This document shows positions 35,734-43,581 of a stretch of 57,783 bases of DNA, in pieces (the first letter of the stretch is position 1; each line of letters begins with the position of its first letter). Both the position numbers and the translations under genes were made by a program. The DNA comes from Candidatus Alistipes intestinigallinarum (lineage in GTDB: Bacteria > Bacteroidota > Bacteroidia > Bacteroidales > Rikenellaceae), in the NCBI GenBank assembly GCA_019115745.1, contig DXDA01000049.1, positions 1 to 57,783 on the forward strand, read 5' to 3'. The notes beneath the pieces are model-generated. The model was given only the letters and a program-made list of their open reading frames with translations. It had not been told where the DNA came from and made no database searches.

Positions 35734-35787
35734 AAACCAAACTCTTGACGGGATATTTTTCAATACCCCGCCAAGAGTGGTTGGTTT
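35734..35787 (-). terminator. Large imperfect hairpin between the two upstream genes of the nuclease locus
   Basis: Arms AAACCAAACTCTTGACGGG and CCCCGCCAAGAGTGGTTGG (plus TTT) pair over about 19 bp with a 2-base bulge; the loop is ATATTTTTCAATA. On the minus strand it follows the BACON/OB lipoprotein stop by about 20 bases. It could end that transcript, or attenuate it so that nuclease and receptor levels are set separately. Confidence 0.6.
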
Positions 35788-35805
35788 ATAAGTCGGTTTC
35801 CTCGA

Positions 35806-38160
35806 CTATTGCAGTTTATAGAACGTAACCTTCATTTGGCTCGAATTCTTATAAATCGCAAAACGAGGTGAAGATGCATTATAATTAAATACTCGGATTG
35901 CGTCACCATCCTTGTATTGGCAAACCATCGATATAGTATTGTCTTGAGTCAATTCAATTGTCCACTGATACGAAGGAGTATCGGCAGAAGGCACGGTCGT
36001 CGTAAACTGACAATTATTACCCGTACTGCTCTCCCATCCTACATATTCGGAACCATATTTCATCGAATAGAATTCAGTTCCTGCAATTTTGGCAATTTCA
36101 ATCGTCTCATAATCTCCTGCAACGATATTGGTACCATCAAAATCAGGGCTCTCAAGCGTTTTATTCGTAAATGTAGTAGTTTGCGAATCCTTATATTTCT
36201 TGTCAAGAATATTCACCGTTTCACCCTTAGGATAGCCCACAACATAGGTACCGGACCAGTCAGCCGGAGCCGAGGTAACAGGTACATAATTCTTTGTACT
36301 AGCACCCGTTTGCTTCAGCGTTACCGTAGCCTGAGCGACAGCCTCACCGCCTTCCGAAGCAGCCGCATAGATCGTCAGCGTAGCTTCACGAGCTGCTCCC
36401 TCATTAGCCGCAGCCGTTACCGCTACCGTGCGGCCCGAAATCTCACCCGAAGGTACCGAGAAACCTGCACCGTCGACCTTCGCATAAACCTTGTTGGTTC
36501 CAAGGTTGCCGGCCGTAAAGGCTACATTGATCGTCTCTCCGTCTGCCTTGAACGAAGCAGGTGCCGTAGCTTTGATATACGGGGTCGTCGAGTTCACCGC
36601 AATATCATACGGGAAAATCTTGATCCGATCGACATTGTTATAGGTCGATTTACCAGTGGCGTAACCCTTGATAACAACCGGAACATTCAGAACAGAAGCA
36701 TCGGGCGTATAATACTCAATCGAGCCCTGAACATCGGATACGCCATCAAATACTACGTTGTAATGACCGTCATCCTCAACGATCGTTCCGACAATCTGTA
36801 CCGGCAGACATTTGATATTGTTGAAATAGCCACGAATATCCTCAACCGAATATTCGGTGAAATCATAGCTCCAACTGTTGCCCGACGATACCGTTTCAAC
36901 CTCGGTGCCCGTTGCAGAGAAGTTGAACTGCGGAGCGTTGCTCGACTGATAGATCGTTACCGACCCTGAGATATTGATCTTGTCACCGACGGCAAGTTCA
37001 TTCGAGCCATAGGCCATCATATAACCCGTTCCGTCTGCAATAATGCAACCTTCGTCACTGCGGACAATAACCGTTGCATCTTTAACGGCAAACAATCCTG
37101 CTTCCGTAATCTCACCGATGGTAGCCGTCGTAGGCGTGGCAGGTGTCGGAAGAGCATCCCCATTGCCGCCTTCATAGAGTTTGAAGTCGTCAACACGGAA
37201 CTGATACCCATCCTGCTGGGCAAAATCCGACAGGCGAACGGAAATCGTGCTTGTCTGAACGCCTGCCGGAAGTTTGAATTCAGCAGTGCAGAGATTCCAC
37301 GATCCTCCGGTTGCAATCAGTTTGGTTGTATAGGGAACTTCAGAATACGACAACCCATCGGTACTTACCGAGAATTTAATAATTGACGAAGGAAGATTCG
37401 TTTCAAACGTCGGGCCACCACTATATGCTGTTTGCAACTGAGCCGTAAAGGTGAAGGTAAAGTTGTTAGCCGAACCTACATTGATATTTTGGATGTCAAA
37501 ATACTGATCAGCATATCCAATATAGATCCAGTTGGGACCCGATACAGCGCTCTTCTCATCATCCGTAGGCAGATAGCTTCCACTGCCGGTACGTACGGAG
37601 GTATTGGACCCATTATTCCCATAGGTGACTCCCTCCTGCGAAATCGAGCCCTGGCGGGACCATCCTTGGAACTCATTTACATACGGCTTATCGCTGCCGC
37701 CGGATGTTCCGCAATCCTCATAGAACAGCGGTTCTCCAGTCGGAACAAAAGCATCGGTCTGCTCAATCGTAATGGTAACCGACAGAGGAATGCTCTGGCC
37801 TGCAATCGAACCCACCGTCGTTACCGTAGCCGTGTAAGTACGGGGCTTGTCGGCTTTCTCAACCTTAAACGTCACCGTAGAAGTTCCCTTCTTGCCCGAA
37901 GCAGGAATTGCAACGCAGTCCGCAACATCGGCGCCATCCTTTCCGGCAATCGTCAACGTCCAGTCGCCCGAGGACTCGATCGTCACGGCCTCCGTCGTGC
38001 CGCCTTCAAGCTTCACGGCGACATTGGTCGACTGTGCTCCGTTCACGGTGATCGACGGAATACCGCCGTCATCGTCAGAATCATCGTTCGAACATCCCGT
38101 AAAGGCCGCAACGGTCAATGCCGAGAGGAACAATGTTTTCCAAAAATTTACTCTTTTCAT
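35806..38160 (-). CDS. Multidomain BACON/OB-type surface lipoprotein
   Basis: 784-residue lipoprotein (MKRVNFWKTLFLSALTVAAFTGC, Cys23). In order: a BACON-like domain at about 36-135; a jelly-roll, choice-of-anchor-like module at about 140-330 (FYEDCGTSGG...YQFRVDDFKLYEGG); an OB-like domain at about 345-425 (AGLFAVKDATVIVRSDEGCI IADGTGYMMAYGSN...VGDKINISGSVTIYQ) with a second related one to about 535; another BACON-like domain at 540-630; and a C-terminal domain starting DWSGTYVVGYPKGE. The OB-like segments resemble nuclease-associated nucleic-acid-binding folds, which is inference from strand pattern. First gene of the locus, with a good promoter. AT-richer than the nucleases downstream. Confidence 0.75.
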   Translation of the reverse strand: MKRVNFWKTLFLSALTVAAFTGCSNDDSDDDGGIPSITVNGAQSTNVAVKLEGGTTEAVTIESSGDWTLTIAGKDGADVADCVAIPASGKKGTSTVTFKVEKADKPRTYTATVTTVGSIAGQSIPLSVTITIEQTDAFVPTGEPLFYEDCGTSGGSDKPYVNEFQGWSRQGSISQEGVTYGNNGSNTSVRTGSGSYLPTDDEKSAVSGPNWIYIGYADQYFDIQNINVGSANNFTFTFTAQLQTAYSGGPTFETNLPSSIIKFSVSTDGLSYSEVPYTTKLIATGGSWNLCTAEFKLPAGVQTSTISVRLSDFAQQDGYQFRVDDFKLYEGGNGDALPTPATPTTATIGEITEAGLFAVKDATVIVRSDEGCIIADGTGYMMAYGSNELAVGDKINISGSVTIYQSSNAPQFNFSATGTEVETVSSGNSWSYDFTEYSVEDIRGYFNNIKCLPVQIVGTIVEDDGHYNVVFDGVSDVQGSIEYYTPDASVLNVPVVIKGYATGKSTYNNVDRIKIFPYDIAVNSTTPYIKATAPASFKADGETINVAFTAGNLGTNKVYAKVDGAGFSVPSGEISGRTVAVTAAANEGAAREATLTIYAAASEGGEAVAQATVTLKQTGASTKNYVPVTSAPADWSGTYVVGYPKGETVNILDKKYKDSQTTTFTNKTLESPDFDGTNIVAGDYETIEIAKIAGTEFYSMKYGSEYVGWESSTGNNCQFTTTVPSADTPSYQWTIELTQDNTISMVCQYKDGDAIRVFNYNASSPRFAIYKNSSQMKVTFYKLQ

Positions 38161-38243
38161 AAAAGTGAGTGTTAGTTAAAAATAAAAGCTTGTAGCCAAT
38201 TATATTTTAAAATTATTACAACGCAACACCTGCATTGAGTCCC

Positions 38244-38273
38244 CAAAGTTAAAATTATTTCCCGAATTCGCAA
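38244..38273 (-). promoter_or_regulatory. Promoter of the nuclease/receptor locus
   Basis: On minus: TTG (plus CAA at 38271-38273) and exact TAACTTTG (plus CAAAGTTA at 38244-38251) with a 19-base spacer. The leader to the ATG at 38160 is about 80 bases and AT-rich, longer than for other genes here, leaving room for regulation. Confidence 0.75.
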
Positions 38274-38318
38274 AAATTTGTAACAGTCTTTTCATATAAA
38301 TCCGGGCTTTTCGGCCAA

Positions 38319-38783
38319 TTATCGGATGCGATCGGCTCCCCGGACCAACAATTCGTCCCGGAAAATCGCCCGCGCGGCCAGCCACGCAAACAGCAGACTC
38401 ACAACGGGCAACGCAATCGCTACGCCAACCCCTTGCGTGTGGAACGGCAGGTCGGAAACGACCCGGCAGCCCAAATAATAATAAATGCCCTCCATCACGG
38501 CACACCCGACCAGCAGGACCATCTCCACGACGCACAGCCGGATCTGAAGCATCCGACGACGGTAGAGGAAAATCGTCACCAACGGCACAACGGCCGCCAA
38601 CGACAGCAGAATACCCAGATAGACGGTCGAGTGAAGCACCGCCCCCTCGGCATCCTTCAGCGCAAAGGCGTAGAGTCCGAACTCGCTGCCCTCGCCTCCG
38701 AACCACGCCAGGCGGGCAAAGAGCGTCACGGCCAGCAGGGCCGTAATCACCAACAGATAAAGCGTTTGAATTCGTTGTATCAT
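38319..38783 (-). CDS. DUF4293-family membrane protein
   Basis: 154 residues starting MIQRIQTLYLLVITALLAVT, the standard opening of DUF4293. Four hydrophobic segments: LYLLVITALLAVTLFARLAW, STVYLGILLSLAAVVPLVTIFLY, LCVVEMVLLVGCAVMEGIYYYL and VAIALPVVSLLFAWLAARAIF, with the RRRMLQIRLC loop between the second and third. It is Bacteroidetes-specific, with unknown role. Its start is 2 bases after the GT2 stop, so it is on the same transcript. Confidence 0.9.
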   Translation of the reverse strand: MIQRIQTLYLLVITALLAVTLFARLAWFGGEGSEFGLYAFALKDAEGAVLHSTVYLGILLSLAAVVPLVTIFLYRRRMLQIRLCVVEMVLLVGCAVMEGIYYYLGCRVVSDLPFHTQGVGVAIALPVVSLLFAWLAARAIFRDELLVRGADRIR

Positions 38784-38785
38784 GT

Positions 38786-39742
38786 TTACAGGGTTTTGTC
38801 GATCAGGTATTTGTTTCGGTCCGTGGAGTTACGGTTGATCAGTTCGCCCAGGAAGCCCGCCAGGAAGAGCTGCACACCCAGAATCACGGCCAGGATGGCC
38901 AGGTAGAACAGGGGCTGGTCCGTGACGCCCCGCAGCGGAAGTCCGTGGAACTGTTTCCAGAGTTTCTCACCGATGAGCCAGCAGGTCGTGCCGCCGCCCA
39001 GGAGGAACATCACCGTCCCCAGTCCGCCGAAAAAGTACATCGGCGACCGCCCGAAATGGGTCATGAACATCACCGAAATCAGGTCCAGGTAGCCTTTGAC
39101 GGTGCGTTCGAGTCCGAATTTCGAGTGTCCGTACTTGCGGGCATGGTGTTCGACGACCTTCTCGCCGATGCGGCGGAATCCGGCCTGTTTGGCCAGAATC
39201 GGGATGAAGCGGTGCATTTCGCCGTAGACCTCGATCGACTTCACGACCTTGCGCCGGTAGGCTTTCAGGCCGCAGTTGAAGTCGTGGAGCCGGATGCCCG
39301 AGGCCCGGCGTGCCGTCCAGTTGAAGAATTTGCTCGGCCACCGTTTTCCGATCGGGTCGTAGCGTTTCTTCTTCCAGCCCGAAACGAGGTCGTAGCCCTC
39401 GTCGAGAATCATGCGCCGCAGGGCCGGGATTTCGTCCGGCGAATCCTGCAGGTCGGCATCCATCGTGAAGACCACCTCACCCTCGGCCGCCGCGAAACCG
39501 CAGTACAGGGCGGCGGATTTTCCGTAATTGCGGCCGAAGCGGATGCCCCGGATGGCCGGATAGCGTTGCTTGAGTTGTTCGACGACCGCCCAGGAGTTGT
39601 CCGACGAGCCGTCGTCCACGAAGATCAGTTCGTAGCTCAGGGTGTTCGCACGGGCCACGCGGTCGATCCACGCCGCCAGTTCGGGCAGCGACTCCTCCTC
39701 GTTGTAGAGCGGCACGACGACCGAGATGTCCAGTTTATCCAT
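38786..39742 (-). CDS. GT2-family glycosyltransferase, polyprenyl-phosphate sugar synthase type
   Basis: 318 residues. GT-A domain: ISVVVPLYNEEESLPELAAW, VDDGSSDNSW, then the metal-binding DADLQDSPDEIPAL (DxD equivalent). Two C-terminal membrane helices (MYFFGGLGTVMFLLGGGTTCWLI and LFYLAILAVILGVQLFLAGF) place it with DPM1/GtrB/ArnC-type enzymes that load sugars onto polyprenyl phosphate at the inner membrane. It lies 3 bases after DUF4199, a common pairing in Bacteroidetes. It probably feeds glycan or protein glycosylation; the exact sugar is not visible. Confidence 0.92.
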   Translation of the reverse strand: MDKLDISVVVPLYNEEESLPELAAWIDRVARANTLSYELIFVDDGSSDNSWAVVEQLKQRYPAIRGIRFGRNYGKSAALYCGFAAAEGEVVFTMDADLQDSPDEIPALRRMILDEGYDLVSGWKKKRYDPIGKRWPSKFFNWTARRASGIRLHDFNCGLKAYRRKVVKSIEVYGEMHRFIPILAKQAGFRRIGEKVVEHHARKYGHSKFGLERTVKGYLDLISVMFMTHFGRSPMYFFGGLGTVMFLLGGGTTCWLIGEKLWKQFHGLPLRGVTDQPLFYLAILAVILGVQLFLAGFLGELINRNSTDRNKYLIDKTL

Positions 39743-39745
39743 GAT

Positions 39746-40261
39746 CTATTCGTTGTCGTTTTTCGGGAAAACCGGCGCCTCGCGTCGGGTGAAGGCGGCG
39801 ATGAAGAGTCCGAAGAAGCCACCCTTGATCGCCGAGCCGACCATCGAGGAGAAGATCAGCACCAGCGGCGAGCGGGTCAACCGCACCATCATGGCGATTT
39901 GGTCCGAGGTGTAGAATCCGGTATTTTCGAGCATGGCAATCTGCTGGCCGATCTGGGCGTCGTATTTCTCGGCGAAGAGCCAGTTGGCGGCTGCGCTCAT
40001 GTAGGCGCCCTCGATGAAGCCCGCGCAGAGCATCACTCCCACCATGAAGGCCAGACACTTGCCGTAGCCGTAACCCGCGGCGCCATACTGCGCCACGCGG
40101 CGTTTCATGAACGACGTCAGCAGCAGCAGGAACACAATCAGCGAAGCCAGCGACAGCAACGCATGTTGGGTATAGAGACCCAGCGTATCGAAAACGATCG
40201 CCACCAGGGCCATGATGACGCCGTAGCGCGCCGCATCGTTCCAGAAGTTTGTCTTTTCCAT
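39746..40261 (-). CDS. DUF4199-family membrane protein
   Basis: 171 residues; MEKTNFWNDAARYGVIMALV is the usual DUF4199 start. Four hydrophobic segments: YGVIMALVAIVFDTLGLY, LLSLASLIVFLLLLTSFM, YGKCLAFMVGVMLCAGFIEG and LVLIFSSMVGSAIKGGFFGLFIAAF. A charged loop (AAANWLFAEKYDAQIGQQIA) sits between the third and fourth. Unknown role, normally next to a GT2 as here. It starts 56 bases after the sua5 stop, so it may be transcribed from the sua5 promoter. Confidence 0.9.
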   Translation of the reverse strand: MEKTNFWNDAARYGVIMALVAIVFDTLGLYTQHALLSLASLIVFLLLLTSFMKRRVAQYGAAGYGYGKCLAFMVGVMLCAGFIEGAYMSAAANWLFAEKYDAQIGQQIAMLENTGFYTSDQIAMMVRLTRSPLVLIFSSMVGSAIKGGFFGLFIAAFTRREAPVFPKNDNE

Positions 40262-40317
40262 CTATTTCGTGTTTAATTCTTTCGGTTTCAGGGAGGGACG
40301 CGGCCGCATCGGAAGTC

Positions 40318-40920
40318 CTACTGCAGTTCGCCGCGCCCTTCGCGCAGGATTTCAGGCTCCTCGCCCGTAAGGTCCACGACCGTCGTGGGGACATTGTCGC
40401 CCATACCGCCGTCGATGACCAGCGCCACGTCGCGGCCGTAACGCTCCTCGATCAGTTCGGGATCGGTCGTATACTCGACCACCTCGTCGTCGTCCTTGAC
40501 CGAGGCGGTGACCATCGGGCACCCCAGCGCCTCGACCACCGCCCGCGCCACGGGATGCGACGGAATGCGGATTCCGATCGTGCGGCGGCGCTCCAGGGCC
40601 TTGTCCGGGATGCGCGACGAGGCCGGCAGGATAAACGTAAAGGGTCCCGGGAGGTTGCGTTTCAGGATCCGGAACGCCGCATTGTCCACCCGGCAGTATT
40701 CGGCCACGCCGGCAATGTCGTCGAAGACCACGGTCAGCGGCGCGTCACTGCGGCCGCGCAGGCGGCGCAGGCGCTCCACGGCCTTGGCCGAGCGCAGCGA
40801 ACACCCGAACGCATAGACGCTGTCGGTGGGATAGATCACGATCCCGTCGCGTTCCAGGGCCTCAACGACCCGCTTCAACTCCCTTTCCGAAGGGTTCTGT
40901 CCGTATATCTTTACCAACAT
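40318..40920 (-). CDS. L-threonylcarbamoyladenylate synthase (Sua5/YciO/YrdC family)
   Basis: 200 residues, cytosolic. Makes threonylcarbamoyl-AMP from threonine, bicarbonate and ATP for t6A37 of tRNA. Motifs: GIVIYPTDSVYAFGCSLRSA near the N-terminus, LPGPFTFILPASSRIP in the middle, and RTIGIRIPSHPVARAVVEAL then PMVTASVK, all characteristic of the YrdC fold. No C-terminal Sua5 domain, so it is the short YrdC/YciO type; YciO-like paralogues with unclear function cannot be excluded. The promoter box ends 7 bases before the start codon, so the transcript may be leaderless. Confidence 0.92.
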   Translation of the reverse strand: MLVKIYGQNPSERELKRVVEALERDGIVIYPTDSVYAFGCSLRSAKAVERLRRLRGRSDAPLTVVFDDIAGVAEYCRVDNAAFRILKRNLPGPFTFILPASSRIPDKALERRRTIGIRIPSHPVARAVVEALGCPMVTASVKDDDEVVEYTTDPELIEERYGRDVALVIDGGMGDNVPTTVVDLTGEEPEILREGRGELQ

Positions 40921-40927
40921 GGGACCG

Positions 40928-40935
40928 CAAATATA
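40928..40935 (-). promoter_or_regulatory. -7 box of the sua5-like gene, very close to the start codon
   Basis: CAAATATA on plus is TATATTTG on minus, an exact box, in the 40-base gap between the mltG stop and the sua5-like start (40920). Its distance predicts a leader of only a few bases. Confidence 0.6.
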
Positions 40936-40960
40936 CGAAAAATACCGATATTTTATCCGG

Positions 40961-41974
40961 TTATTTGATTTTCCGGCGGTTCAATTCCGCACTGTAGGCG
41001 CGGGCATTGCGGTTGTGTTCGCTCAGCGTCCGCGCAAAGTTATGGTAGCCGTCGAAGGTCGGGCGCGCGCAGAAGAAGATATAGTCGTGCTCCTCGAAGT
41101 CGAGCACCGCCTCGATGGCGTTCTTCCCCGGCATACAGATCGGCGAGGGGGGCAGCCCCTTGTTCAGATAGGTGTTGTAGGGCGACGGGTATTTCAGGTG
41201 CTTGTAGAGGATGCGCCGCAGCCCGAAATCCTGCATGGCATACTTTACCGTGGGGTCGGCCTGCAGCGGAATGCCGCGACGCAGGCGGTTGACGTAGACC
41301 CCCGCGATCCGGGGCATTTCGTCCGTCTTGCGGGTCTCCTCGTAGACGATCGAGGCCAGGGTCATCACCTCCAGGCGGCTCAAGCCGCTCCGCCGGCGTT
41401 TGGCATCCCGTTCCGGGGTCCAGAAACGGTCGTATTCACGCTTCATGCGGCGGACGAACTCCTCGGGCGCCACCGTCCAGTAGAATTCATAGGTGTCGGG
41501 GATGAACATCGAGAAGAGCGTCACGCTGTCGAATCCCGCCTCGGCGGCCACTTCCGGCGAGGTCAGGACCGCGGCGAACGACGCCGAATCGGCATCGAGC
41601 TGCCACGCCAGACGCCGGGCCAGTTGGGCCGGGGTCCGGACGTTCTGGATCGTCACCTGCACGGGGGTCTGCATCCCGAGCTTGAGCATCCGCACCACCT
41701 CGATGACGTTCATCCCGGGGCGCAGCACGTAGTGTCCGGCCTTGAAGCTCCCGGCCAGGTCGAGGCGCCGGGCGTAGGCCCGGAAGGCGGCATGGTGCCG
41801 GATCCGGAGCATCAGCGAATCGGTCAGCGTTTCGTAGGAGGCACGCGAACTCACGAAGAGTTCGGACTCCTGCCCGACGGCGCTGCCCTTGAACTGCACG
41901 ATCAGCAGCACGGCGGCCGCAGCCCCCAGGACGACACACGCCAGAAAGATCCGGAGCAAAGTTTTTTTACGCAT
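40961..41974 (-). CDS. mltG: Endolytic murein transglycosylase MltG (YceG-like)
   Basis: 337 residues; the start MRKKTLLRIFLACVVLGAAA was chosen because the much longer ORF upstream overlaps the SRP RNA. One N-terminal membrane anchor (about 6-27), then a LysM-like region (GHYVLRPGMNVIEVVRMLKL). The YceG catalytic domain from about 115 has MTLASIVYEETRKTDEMPRI (catalytic Glu in the ASIVxEET motif at about 212-213) and LRRGIPLQADPTVKYA. It cleaves nascent peptidoglycan strands at the inner membrane. It has its own promoter, overlapping that of the SRP RNA. Confidence 0.95.
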   Translation of the reverse strand: MRKKTLLRIFLACVVLGAAAAVLLIVQFKGSAVGQESELFVSSRASYETLTDSLMLRIRHHAAFRAYARRLDLAGSFKAGHYVLRPGMNVIEVVRMLKLGMQTPVQVTIQNVRTPAQLARRLAWQLDADSASFAAVLTSPEVAAEAGFDSVTLFSMFIPDTYEFYWTVAPEEFVRRMKREYDRFWTPERDAKRRRSGLSRLEVMTLASIVYEETRKTDEMPRIAGVYVNRLRRGIPLQADPTVKYAMQDFGLRRILYKHLKYPSPYNTYLNKGLPPSPICMPGKNAIEAVLDFEEHDYIFFCARPTFDGYHNFARTLSEHNRNARAYSAELNRRKIK

Positions 41975-41987
41975 TTCGCCAAATTTT

Positions 41988-42018
41988 TTGCAAAGATAGG
42001 AAAATATTCCTACTTTTG
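41988..42018 (+). promoter_or_regulatory. Promoter of the SRP RNA gene
   Basis: TTG at 41988-41990 and exact TACTTTTG at 42011-42018, spacer 20. The predicted RNA start (about 42023-42025) fits the first base of the closing stem. Confidence 0.75.
41991..41998 (-). promoter_or_regulatory. -7 box of mltG
   Basis: CAAAGATA on plus is TATCTTTG on minus, 17 bases before the mltG start. It directly abuts the -33 TTG (41988-41990) of the divergent SRP RNA promoter, so only one promoter can be occupied at a time. Confidence 0.65.
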
Positions 42019-42024
42019 CACCCC

Positions 42025-42126
42025 GGGTGAGTCTTACACGACCAGCTCCCGCAGAATCCCCCAGGCGAGGAATCGAGCAAGGGTATGCGGTCGTAGCGGT
42101 GCGATGCAAGTAGCTCACCCTTTTTT
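42025..42126 (+). ncRNA. ffs: Small bacterial SRP RNA (4.5S-type)
   Basis: RNA scaffold of the signal recognition particle, partner of Ffh. The 5' GGGTGAG (42025-42031) pairs with CTCACCC (42114-42120), which is followed directly by six Ts that end the transcript. At the tip is domain IV: CCAGG, then CGA-GGAA-TCG (42066-42075, GGAA tetraloop) and AGCAAGGGTA, the conserved Ffh-binding loops (AGG opposite AGCA). Length about 100 bases is right for the short SRP RNA without Alu domain. Orientation is fixed by promoter, tetraloop and T-run. Identification is by eye. Confidence 0.93.
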
Positions 42127-42133
42127 GTGCCAT

Positions 42134-42165
42134 ACGGCGTCCGGAGTCTCTCCGGGCGCCGTTTT
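42134..42165 (+). terminator. Second hairpin terminator downstream of the SRP RNA
   Basis: ACGGCGTCCGGAG / CTCCGGGCGCCGT with a 3-base loop, then TTTT. A back-up for the SRP RNA T-run. A separate G9 tract follows at 42177-42185, in non-coding DNA. Confidence 0.75.
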
Positions 42166-42266
42166 TCGTGAGGGGAGGGGGGGGGTGAGAAAGGAGAGAC
42201 GAACGGCGGCGTGTCGTACGGCCGATGGCTCCGGCAGCACGGGCTGCGGGCGCACGGCAGGCGGGG

Positions 42267-43409
42267 TCACGCCCGGGACTGTGCGGCACGCCGGGCCCGA
42301 TCGGCCGCCTCACGGGCCTGCAGCAGCGGCAGGTGGCGCTTGACATGGAGCCAGCTCATCCGCAGAAAACCCAGCGCCAGCGGTTCGTCGTAGACCATGC
42401 GCCGCATCCAGCGGCAGGCCCACCAGCGGCGCAGCCGGAACCAGATGCCGGGCAGCCGACGCGCGGGGACCGTCCCCGAAAGCGGCGGATGCAGAACGGC
42501 CTCCAACATACGGCGTTCGAGGCGGGGATCCCGACGCACCGGCGGAAGCAGATCGGCGTCGAGCCCCAGAAAGCCGATGCAGACCCCCAGAAAACAATCG
42601 ACGAAGGGCTGCATCCCCGACTCCCGAATGGCCGACTGCACGACCGGCCAGTCGATGCGGTCGTGGCAGGCCGCCACGAAGCGCATCCAGTCGACAAAGT
42701 GCCGCAGGCCGATGGCGCACCCCGCAAAGTGCCCGGCGGCGTGGCGCAGCAGAAAGAGGGCGTTGAAGGTGGCCGAAGGGAGGTAAACCCGCGCCTCCCC
42801 CATCTCGAACGACTCCCCGGGGCGTGCGGCAAGGCGTTTGAGCAGCCGTTCGAGGCGGCGGTTCGAGGCGCAGGTGCGCGTATTGAGAAAATCGTAGTGG
42901 TTTTCGACGGGAATACCGTCGAACCAAAAGGTCGTATGGTGCTCCTTTTCCATATCGACCTCAATGCCGAGCTCCCGGGCGAGGGCCGCATCGCCCCCGG
43001 GCTGGTGTCCGAAGAGCCAGATGTCGACATCCCCGCACGGGCGGTGCTCCGGGACCGGATAGCAGCGGCTCAGTCCGCACCCCTTGAGCAGCATCATCGG
43101 AATGCCGTGTCGGGTATAGAACGCCGCCAGCCGGGCGACGGTCCTGTACTGCCGCCGCCAGCGCCGCTCGACCCGCACGGTCTCGAACGCCCACCGCAGG
43201 CGCAGGGCCTTCGGCGGCTGCACCTCCGCGGACAGCGGCTCCAGCACCTCCCACAGCAGGGCCAGAACCCCCTGTTGTGCCGCCAGCCCGTAGAGTGTCT
43301 CCCAGGCGGCGGCATCGCACGCCGCCAAACCCTCCAGCGACGCAGGAGTGCCCCACAACGCACGACGCAACCATTCGAGCAGCAGCTTTTCCGGATCGTT
43401 TTTCTCCAT
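42267..43409 (-). CDS. Nucleotidyltransferase family protein (NTP_transf_5-like)
   Basis: 380 residues; the start MEKNDPEKLLLEWLRRALWG was chosen for its normal opening, and an upstream start would add 40 Arg/Gly-rich residues. The LLKGCGLSRCYPVPEHRPCG then DVDIW segment holds the G(D)xD metal-binding pair of the polymerase beta-like nucleotidyltransferase fold, with the preceding MLLKG motif. The middle (NALFLLRHAAGHFAGCAIGL RHFVDWMRFV) is typical of the family next to polysaccharide genes. Arg-rich and very GC-rich. Divergent from the rhamnose operon, with about 170 bases between. Substrate unknown; a surface-glycan role is inferred from position. Confidence 0.85.
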   Translation of the reverse strand: MEKNDPEKLLLEWLRRALWGTPASLEGLAACDAAAWETLYGLAAQQGVLALLWEVLEPLSAEVQPPKALRLRWAFETVRVERRWRRQYRTVARLAAFYTRHGIPMMLLKGCGLSRCYPVPEHRPCGDVDIWLFGHQPGGDAALARELGIEVDMEKEHHTTFWFDGIPVENHYDFLNTRTCASNRRLERLLKRLAARPGESFEMGEARVYLPSATFNALFLLRHAAGHFAGCAIGLRHFVDWMRFVAACHDRIDWPVVQSAIRESGMQPFVDCFLGVCIGFLGLDADLLPPVRRDPRLERRMLEAVLHPPLSGTVPARRLPGIWFRLRRWWACRWMRRMVYDEPLALGFLRMSWLHVKRHLPLLQAREAADRARRAAQSRA

Positions 43410-43554
43410 GTCAGTAATCGTGACGGCTCGCCCCGGGGTCCGGCCCCGGCCCCCGAACGGCCTCATTTCGGGCCGTTTCTCCGCAAAAACCGGACCCGAA
43501 AGCCCACCGCCCCGATAAAAAAGCCTCATATTTTTCCAATCGAAAATAAAAAAT

Positions 43555-43562
43555 TATCTTTG
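43555..43562 (+). promoter_or_regulatory. -7 box of the dTDP-rhamnose operon
   Basis: Exact TATCTTTG in an AT-rich stretch, 19 bases before the rfbA ATG. I see no clear -33 TTG. Confidence 0.6.
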
Positions 43563-43581
43563 TACGATTGAAAAACACACT

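Noticed and set aside
42177..42185. Second G9 run as a phase-variation site
   Set aside because: It lies in non-coding DNA between the SRP RNA terminators and a convergent gene, so its length changes no frame.
41975..42346. N-terminal extension of MltG (longer ORF)
   Set aside because: It would read through the SRP RNA and its promoter, is Arg/Pro-rich, and the ATG at 41974 gives the normal membrane anchor.
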